DNA of 64,000 bases, from positions 930,001-994,000 of the forward strand of contig JANUWI010000002.1 in the NCBI GenBank assembly GCA_025504975.1, written 5' to 3'. Positions 57,388 to 64,000 of the stretch are shown piece by piece. How positions within the stretch are numbered: the first letter of the stretch is position 1; the number at the start of each line of letters is the position of its first letter. Made by a program: the position numbers and the translations under genes. The notes beneath the pieces were generated by a model. It saw only the letters and a list, made by a program, of their open reading frames with translations. It was not told the origin of the DNA and ran no database searches. This DNA comes from Plenodomus lindquistii (lineage: Eukaryota; Ascomycota; Dothideomycetes; Pleosporales; Leptosphaeriaceae).

Positions 57388-58402
57388 GATGGGAGGTGTT
57401 GCTGGGTTCGGAGGAGTATTGCTATTGCGTGGATCGATATACCCATTGCTTAGAGGTGTTTTTAGTGGCGGAAGGGCAAGCCATGTTGGTGTTGAGCCCT
57501 ATCGAGATTGGTGTGAGCATGAGAGTATTTGGTCCGACTCTGACATTAGTATCTGAGTATAGCATAAAGTATACAGATGCACGTCTGATTTTCTTTGGCA
57601 CGAGTCAGGGGTTGGTCGAGGTCATTGATGTCAACTTCGCAAGGCTCTGCGGTTCTGGTTTACTATCGCCGACGTGCCAACATGCCCGTCGAGCAGGGTT
57701 GCGCTTTCTACTTTGGGGCAAGGCGCGATAAGCCTGTAGGGTGTTCAGTGTTCTACGGGACCCGCTTTGTTCTGGAAGGCAGATGTGGCTCTGATAGATG
57801 AACGATGAACGGGATCAGCCACACACTGTATGTTTACCGCGTACGGTTGGGTGTGTGATAGCGCTGTCCAGACCGTCTCGACGACTGTCTGGCCACGGCT
57901 TGTCACTCGCCGGATGGCTGGAATGCCAGATGGGGCAATGCCGGGGCCTCTCGCAACATTCACCACGTCAAGAGCGCGTCGGTTACCGCAAGCGATGTGC
58001 CACGGCCAGATAAACAAGAGACGCTGTGTCGTGGTCACTGTTCCCCGGCCTGCTTGCATGCATGGTACACGTGCGGGGGGCTCTGTGACTGACGCCTGCG
58101 TGACCTAGAGTACAAAGCCACCGCCGTCGCCGTCGTGGCCTGGCCTCGCACACAACTTTGCTCGCCTCCCGCCGATTGTGTCATTCCCCAAGGGCTTTTC
58201 GCGGTTGAGTCGTTCTTGACCGTCAGTTGGCTGCCTTTTTCCACACTAGCCGCAACTAGTCTGTAGAGGGGCGCAACGACCTTGCGTAGCGGCTGCCCTC
58301 GCCCATCCCGCCGAACATTTCTGCAGCGCCTTCGCCAACAAAACACACTTTGCTCCCCTCAACCACTCGCCACCCTGCATATCGCTCCCAGCACCCGCCA
58401 AG
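57388..58402. other. Intergenic spacer, nothing recognised
   Basis: About 1 kb: transporter 3' flank, then the pyrimidine-rich leader of NAP1. No gene was recognised. Confidence 0.5.
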
Positions 58403-59954
58403 ATGTCTGAGCCAATCCGCAATAAGAAGATGGACTCGATATCCGCCCCGTAAGTTGCCCTCTGCCCATCTCCCGCCACAACGAATTTTGGACGCCGCAG
58501 CCACGACGACGGCAACGACAACGACAACGACAACGACAACGCCGACGACAACAACAACAACAACCGCCCGCCATGGACGTTCCCTCAGCTAACAACCCGT
58601 CCAGCACCCCCCAGAACACACCCGCAAATGCGGCCCCCATATCGTCGCGCGCCCAGCAGCCGGGCGTCGGCACCATCAAAGAAGGTATGTCGCTCTAATC
58701 GCGTGCCTGCCCCTCCGACCCCGCGGCATGGCGTCGTGAAGGCCCTGACCGCTAATTCGATTTTCGCGCAGAGGACATGGAGCGCACCGCTGCTGGGCTG
58801 TTCGCAGCCAACCCTGCACTCGTCGCCATGATGCAGAACAAGCTGGGCTCGCTCGTTGGCCGCTCGAGTGGCTACATTGAGTCGCTCCCTGCCTCGGTCC
58901 GCCGTCGCGTTGCGGGCCTGAAGGGCGTCCAGAAGGACCACTCCAAGCTCGAGGCCGAGTTCCAGGAGGAGGTTCTCCAGCTCGAGAAGAAGTACTTCGC
59001 CAAGTTCACGCCTCTCTACCAGACTCGTGCCAAGATCATCAACGGTGCCGAGGAGCCCTCAGAAGAGCAGGTCAAGATTGGTGAGCAGGTCGACGAGGAC
59101 GACGAGGACGAGGATGAGCCCCCAGCCGAGCTCAACAAGGACGAGGGCAAGGATGTCAAGGGTATCCCAGAGTTCTGGCTCAGTGCCATGAAGAACCAGA
59201 TCTCGCTCGCCGAGATGATCACAGACCGCGACGAGGCCGCACTCAAGCACCTCACCGACATCCGCATGGAATACCTGGACCGCCCTGGTTTCCGCTTAAT
59301 CTTTGAGTTTGAGGACAACGAGTTCTTCAACAACAAGGCCATCACTAAGACTTACTTCTATCAGGAGGAGAACGGTTATGGCGGCGACTTCATCTACGAC
59401 CACGCCGAGGGTGACAAGATTGACTGGAAGGCAGGCAAGGACCTGACCGTTCGTATTGAAAGCAAGAAGCAGAGGAATAAGAGTGAGTTGTTTGGTGGAT
59501 CCCGCCAGCGCATTTACTAATTGTATACAGACACCAAGCAAACCCGCGTGGTGAAGAAGACCGTACCCACGGAGTCATTCTTCAACTTCTTCGACCCACC
59601 CAAGCCCCCACAGGACGAGGAGGATGCTGGCAGTGTCTCATCAGACATTGAGGAGCGTCTCGAGCTGGACTACCAGCTTGGTGAAGACATCAAGGAGAAG
59701 CTCATTCCCCGCGCCATTGACTGGTTCACCGGCGAGGCTCTTCAATATGAGAATATTGAGGACTTCGACGAGGGCGAGTTCGAAGATGAGGATGATGAAG
59801 ATGAAGACGAGCTCAGCGATGACCGCGACGAGGAAGAGGAATCGGATGACGAGGTATGACTGCTTGATTGCTCACAGCGTGCAAGATACTAACACCAACT
59901 CAGAACGACGGCACAAAACCTAAGCAGGAGGCTGCTGAGTGCAAGCAGAGCTAG
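58403..59954 (+). CDS. NAP1: Nucleosome assembly protein NAP1
   Basis: Exons 58403-58449, 58605-58684, 58772-59482, 59531-59853, 59904-59954; product 403 aa. NAP1 is an H2A-H2B chaperone that shuttles between cytoplasm and nucleus. The joined N-terminus reads [20 protein letters not shown], as in other fungal NAP1. Further landmarks: [20 protein letters not shown] and [15 protein letters not shown] (long dimerisation helix), [13 protein letters not shown], the [17 protein letters not shown] core strand, and [12 protein letters not shown] strongly acidic C-terminal tail follows. The protein ends CKQS, a CaaX-like terminus like that of farnesylated NAP1 relatives. The first intron (58450-58604) carries an AACGAC repeat, and a second in-frame ATG at 58573 inside it could mislead gene prediction: it would give MDVPSANN as an alternative start. 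Confidence 0.94.
58513..58562. repeat. AACGAC/AAC simple repeat inside NAP1 intron 1
   Basis: About five ACAACG-type units are followed by a run of AAC units. It is intronic in the preferred NAP1 model. Confidence 0.85.
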
Positions 59955-60948
59955 ATCGTTTCTTTGTCAAATACAATACCCATGACTTGAGGACATCTGG
60001 TCTACCTCCGGTTTGGATGCCGGGATCAAGATGCATTTGGTGGTTCTACTGAACCGACTCCCTAACGATCTCTTACCCAAGACACCACATTACATGGCTT
60101 CCTACACGGCGTAATACTGCATCAGTGGAGCTCAGGGGTGTTCATACGGGATGGTGGGCTTTTGGGTTCTTGGACTAGCTACCATACATGAACTGCATCC
60201 GTTGTTCTCTACGTGTGTCCCTACGTCTATGCTCTGAACAGCCGCCTCCCTACAGAGCGTCTGTCGCTTCAAGGTAGCATGCTGATCCCGAGCATGTTGG
60301 GCGTTTCATTGTTTGGAGTTTGGTGGTATGTTTACGGATAGACGGTCGGTTCGGTGTGTTGAATGGTTAGAGACGACGAAATGCTAATTACGTTGTCTGA
60401 CTTCATGAAATAGCAAAAAGTATGGAATTCTTCATTATTCAACACCTACATTCGTTCGTTATTCACTTTCGTATACATGATGCTTCTGATTCTGCGGCTG
60501 TATACGAAAAGAAGCCGAGGCACTTCACGGCAGGATCAGTAATCTTCTAGGAGAACTCTGACTTCTAGAGAGATCAAGGAGACTGGTCCAACATGCTCGA
60601 GGCTGCTTGCCTCCAATTTTGCTGTGCAAATCCTCTGACTGTGAGTGGCGAATATGGAATAAGGTCTAGTGCGGGGTAAGGAAGTGGGGGTTTCCCGACG
60701 CAAGTCGGATGAACTTCGGCCTCAGAAATATAATTTCTGGGACGCGACGGGAGGCGCATTTCAGTCTGGAGGATCCAGACAATTGATACACAACATATAC
60801 GCCAATCACCACACGTCCACCCACGAATCCACCACTACCTGCACGACGCCAGCTATCGAAATCAAATAGGCGAATTGGATCACATCACCAAGTCGTATCA
60901 CAAAACCTTGCGACTACAGCAACCACACGAGATTTTGCCCAGTATATC
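59955..60948. other. Intergenic spacer, nothing recognised
   Basis: About 1 kb: NAP1 3' flank and FAP7 promoter. Stops occur in all frames and no repeat was seen. Confidence 0.5.
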
Positions 60949-61564
60949 ATGGCGCGACAAAACCCAAACATTGTGATTACAGGCACACCAGGTGTTGGAA
61001 AGACAACACACGCCGAGCAATTAGCGCGCGCGACGGGCTTCAAGCACATTTCCGTGAACCAGATTGTCAAAGACGAAGGGTTCCACGAGGGCAAAGACGA
61101 GGAGACTGGGAGTTGGATTGTAGACGAAGACAAGGTAGTAACGCACCCCGATCCTTGCACACAATCAACCACAGAGCAAACTATTCTTGAGGAAACTCGT
61201 ACTGATACAAAAACAACCTCAGCTCCTTGACCACCTCGAATCCCTCCCCCTCCACTCAGACGGCGGCTACATTCTCGATTGGCACGCCTGCGATCTTTTC
61301 CCCGAACGCTGGATCGACCTTGTCATTGTGCTGCGGTGCGACTCGACCATCCTGTACGATCGGCTCACGGCGCGCGGCTACAAGGGCAAGAAACTCGAGG
61401 AAAATATGGATAGTGAGATTATGCAGGTACTGCTAGATGAGGCGCGGGAGAGTTATAAAGAGGAAATAGTAGTGGAGTTGAAGAGCGAGAGTAATGAGGA
61501 TGTCGAGAGTAATTTGGAGAGAGTGGAGAAGTGGGTGGAAGGGTGGAGGGCAGACAATAATTGA
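60949..61564 (+). CDS. FAP7: FAP7 / adenylate kinase isoenzyme 6, 40S ribosome assembly ATPase
   Basis: Exons 60949-61134 and 61223-61564; product 175 aa, the expected size. It begins QNPNIVITGTPGVGKTTHAE, with the P-loop GTPGVGKTT of the AK6 group, followed by HISVNQIVKDEGFHEG, and after the intron GGYILDWHACDLFPERWIDL and VLRCDSTILYDRLTARGY, both diagnostic of this family. Fap7 binds the ribosomal protein Rps14 and promotes the last cleavage of 18S rRNA in the cytoplasm; it also has adenylate kinase and ATPase activity. The gene converges on HAM1, whose stop is only 171 bp away. Confidence 0.94.
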
Positions 61565-61735
61565 ATGGTTAGTGAGGAGGATTTTGCTTGGAAACTGTAT
61601 AACATGACGAAGTTATGACACGCGACTTGGATGCAAAATATGGCAAGGTTGGAGAACGGAATCGTGTGAGGTGGTGGGTGAGGTTGAATATACCCCAAAA
61701 GCTATACATTTGATCTACGGCAAGCGGTGCCAAAA

Positions 61736-62522
61736 CTACTGCGCCTTGTTCGCTTTCAACCATTCCTTCAACTTATCCAGTGCCTTGGCGCGATGGCTAA
61801 TCTTGTTCTTCTCACTCTTCTCCATCTCTGCATATGTCTTGCCTTCGTACTCGAAACATGAGTCCCAACCTGATTCTTGTTAGTAAAAGTTCTCTCTACA
61901 CGACTAAACTCCAAGTGTCCTTTTTCGCACACAGTGTTCCCAGAATAACAAAGCGACTTACCAAAGACAGTAGGCCCTCGGCTCTCAACCAACTTTCCAT
62001 TCGTTCGGCCCTGAAATAAGACGGGCTCGTGGCCTGGACCTTCACAGTACGCAAATGTGCAGACTGCCTGTGCGGATTTGTCGGTGAAGCCATCGAGCAT
62101 TTTGTGCAGCTGGAGTGGGCCAAGAGCGAGCATGAACCACTTGCTGTCAAAACAAAGTAAGCATTACAAACGATATACTCGAGGCGAACTCTGGGAGTGT
62201 AGTGGGTAGAACGTACATATAAGGACCAGGTAAATCATTCATCGCTTTGAAACACAGACATGTGTCTTCTACTAGGACTGGACCTTTGATCTTCTCATAG
62301 TGTTAGCGAGTGGTATCAAGGATGTTTATGCAATTTTCAGGACCGTACAGCTTCAGCGGCGCGGCGCGCCTTGTCGAGGGTTACTTCTTCGACTGTGCCT
62401 TGGATCTCGACGAGATCGACATTTTGGTTTCGTAGCTCGATGACGCCTTCGAGTATGGCTTGGACTTCGGCGAGCTTGTTCTTGTTACCTGTTATGAAGT
62501 TGAGGTGTTGTGGAGCGGCCAT
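61736..62522 (-). CDS. HAM1: HAM1 / inosine triphosphate pyrophosphatase
   Basis: Exons 62522-62349, 62290-62217, 62143-61962, 61869-61736; product 187 aa, the standard length. The enzyme hydrolyses ITP, dITP and XTP to the monophosphates and so keeps non-canonical purines out of nucleic acids. The N-terminus has the substrate-binding motif [37 protein letters not shown] follows the first splice, with the catalytic carboxylates. [20 protein letters not shown] and [18 protein letters not shown] follow the second and third. The C-terminal [18 protein letters not shown] is also typical (the SHR motif binds the nucleotide). All three junctions agree with the family. Confidence 0.95.
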
Positions 62523-64000
62523 TTTGATGGTCTTTTTCCGTTCGGGTGGAGAATGAGTTCTGACTAGGGGACGATTTGGCGATTATGTTATCAGAACGTG
62601 GTGGCTTGAGCGTCTTGTGCAAATGACTGTAAATTTGGTCAGATTTGTTGTGTACTTGGAATTATATTTATGGGTGTTTGAGTGTTCATACGTGAGTACC
62701 GTACAGTTGATGCAGCCCTCCGCCCTTCGGTGTGTGGGTACTTGAATAAGCTAGATTGATGACTGGAACGCGGATAAGAGAAGCTGATACACTACAAGCG
62801 AGATTCGAAATAGCCGAGCTACAAGGTTGGGTTCGCAATGGTAGATTGTCAGTATGATGCACCAATGCAATTGGCCTGGACCTCCCCGGTCATCAGAGAA
62901 TGTTCAACTCCATGGCTTAGTCAGCTAGTTGCTCTTGCCCGCCCGCACACATGTTGGAGAGGCCCTGCTGCTTCCTTTGGGGAGTTATCTAGCACCAGCC
63001 GGAGGTGCAGCTTGGATGTAATGGAGTTCGTGTAACAATGTACTATCTGCGAAAAGCTCTATGAGTGACGTGCGAATGCACCTCCTGATGGCTCACTACT
63101 CACATCACATGACCATACTAACGCGACTACTAGGGGATCTTCGTGAACGACACAATAGGTGCTCTATCAGTGAGACATCAGAGTCTCATGTTTCAAAAGG
63201 TTATCTACAGGGACCAAACTCGCGTCTCTGGTAGACGCCAGGCAACGACGACTCGCTGCGTCACGATTCCAACTTTTCGTCCTTTCACCAGCCTTGCATC
63301 GGCACTGACTGAGGCCCAAACTTTTGCACAGACTGAGATTAAGTTAAATCCCGAAAGTGTAAGGGCTAGTGACAATCATGCTGGATGTGTTTGCGCAATT
63401 AGCTAAAAAAAAAATGGGAGTATTGCAACGCAGGGGCTGGCACAATACAAACGTATGCGTCGTTCCAACTGACTGCAAAGGAGAGAGGGGACGGATGCTG
63501 GACTAAAGGAGCGAATTAATTTGCGCTCATGAGAGTTTGCCAATTGGAAAGAGGGTTAAACGTCATGCGGGCGTGAGATCCAAGATAAGGAAAGGAAAAT
63601 GGAAATGGTTTCGAAATGAGGAGGCATCGTTCCTGGTCTTACAAGAAGGTCCTGAGCATCTCCTTCACCATCAGGCAGGTCGAACAAAGTAGGACAACTT
63701 GCCTGACCCGCGCACTTTGACTAGGTAATCGGAGGGGTAGCGTCCTCCTGCAAGTCTCAACTTCATCATGATGTGGTTTGAACGCTTCGTTCCTAAATGC
63801 GGGACGCTCGCAATGTGGTGATGAGTAAGAGGAAGCCACATTCAGTTCGCGCAACCAGTACTCGTTCCAGAACTTTTAGATGAGAGCGGATATTTTTTAT
63901 TTTTTTGCAATCTAAAGTTCGCATGTGTTTGCATGGAATCGTACAAAGTGAGCGTGCGCCACGCGAACATTTGCGTCCCGCGCACAGACGCTTGACGGGA
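62523..64000. other. Terminal spacer, nothing recognised
   Basis: 1.5 kb beyond the HAM1 start. It holds a 10-base A run near 63404 and the HAM1 promoter. No gene was recognised before the window ends. Confidence 0.5.

Noticed and set aside
1..64000. CRISPR array, rRNA genes, intact transposons and a secondary-metabolite cluster
   Set aside because: I looked for each and saw no regular spacer array, rRNA block, transposase or reverse-transcriptase motif, or core biosynthetic enzyme.

Overview
The window is nuclear DNA from a filamentous ascomycete, most likely a dothideomycete (Pleosporales-like). The evidence is many short GT-AG introns (about 43-220 nt, many near 50) with CTAAC/CTGAC-type branch sequences, roughly balanced base composition, single-copy conserved fungal proteins and fungus-specific families. 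The placement is my inference from gene content and splice style; no database was searched. Exon joins were derived by hand from reading frame, splice signals and family knowledge, and every multi-exon model given here adds up to an open frame.

Layout. 0-3.2 kb: the 3' end of an ankyrin-repeat gene, then about 2.2 kb holding a degenerate repeat family in both orientations. 3.4-12.5 kb, all minus strand: a NIPA-type Mg2+ transporter, the large cap-binding subunit CBP80 and a GSK3 kinase. 12.5-18.0 kb: gene-poor. 18.0-31.2 kb is dense: an FAD amine oxidase broken by an in-frame TGA; LTV1 and LSG1 head to head; TRAPPC1/Bet5 and a CaMKK/SNF1-activating kinase head to head; an acyl-CoA dehydrogenase. 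31.5-37.1 kb: a SUN-domain SLP1-like ER protein and a HAL/SAT4-type kinase, both minus. 37.1-40.1 kb: gene-poor. 40.1-48.1 kb: PIG-P (GPI synthesis), a membrane-anchored histidine-phosphatase-like protein, an F-box-like orphan and an orphan membrane protein, all plus. 49.4-62.5 kb: class V myosin, a Sut1-like sugar transporter, NAP1, FAP7 and, convergent to FAP7, HAM1. The last 1.5 kb shows no gene.

The genes form no single pathway or secondary-metabolite cluster. Functional echoes include three ribosome-assembly factors (LTV1, LSG1, FAP7), two of which share a short divergent promoter; three protein kinases; and three ER/Golgi factors (Bet5, SLP1, PIG-P). No tRNA, rRNA, CRISPR array or intact transposon was recognised. 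The least explained elements are the bidirectional repeat family at 1.0-3.2 kb, the interrupted amine oxidase, two orphan proteins, and three stop-free 48-nt introns.
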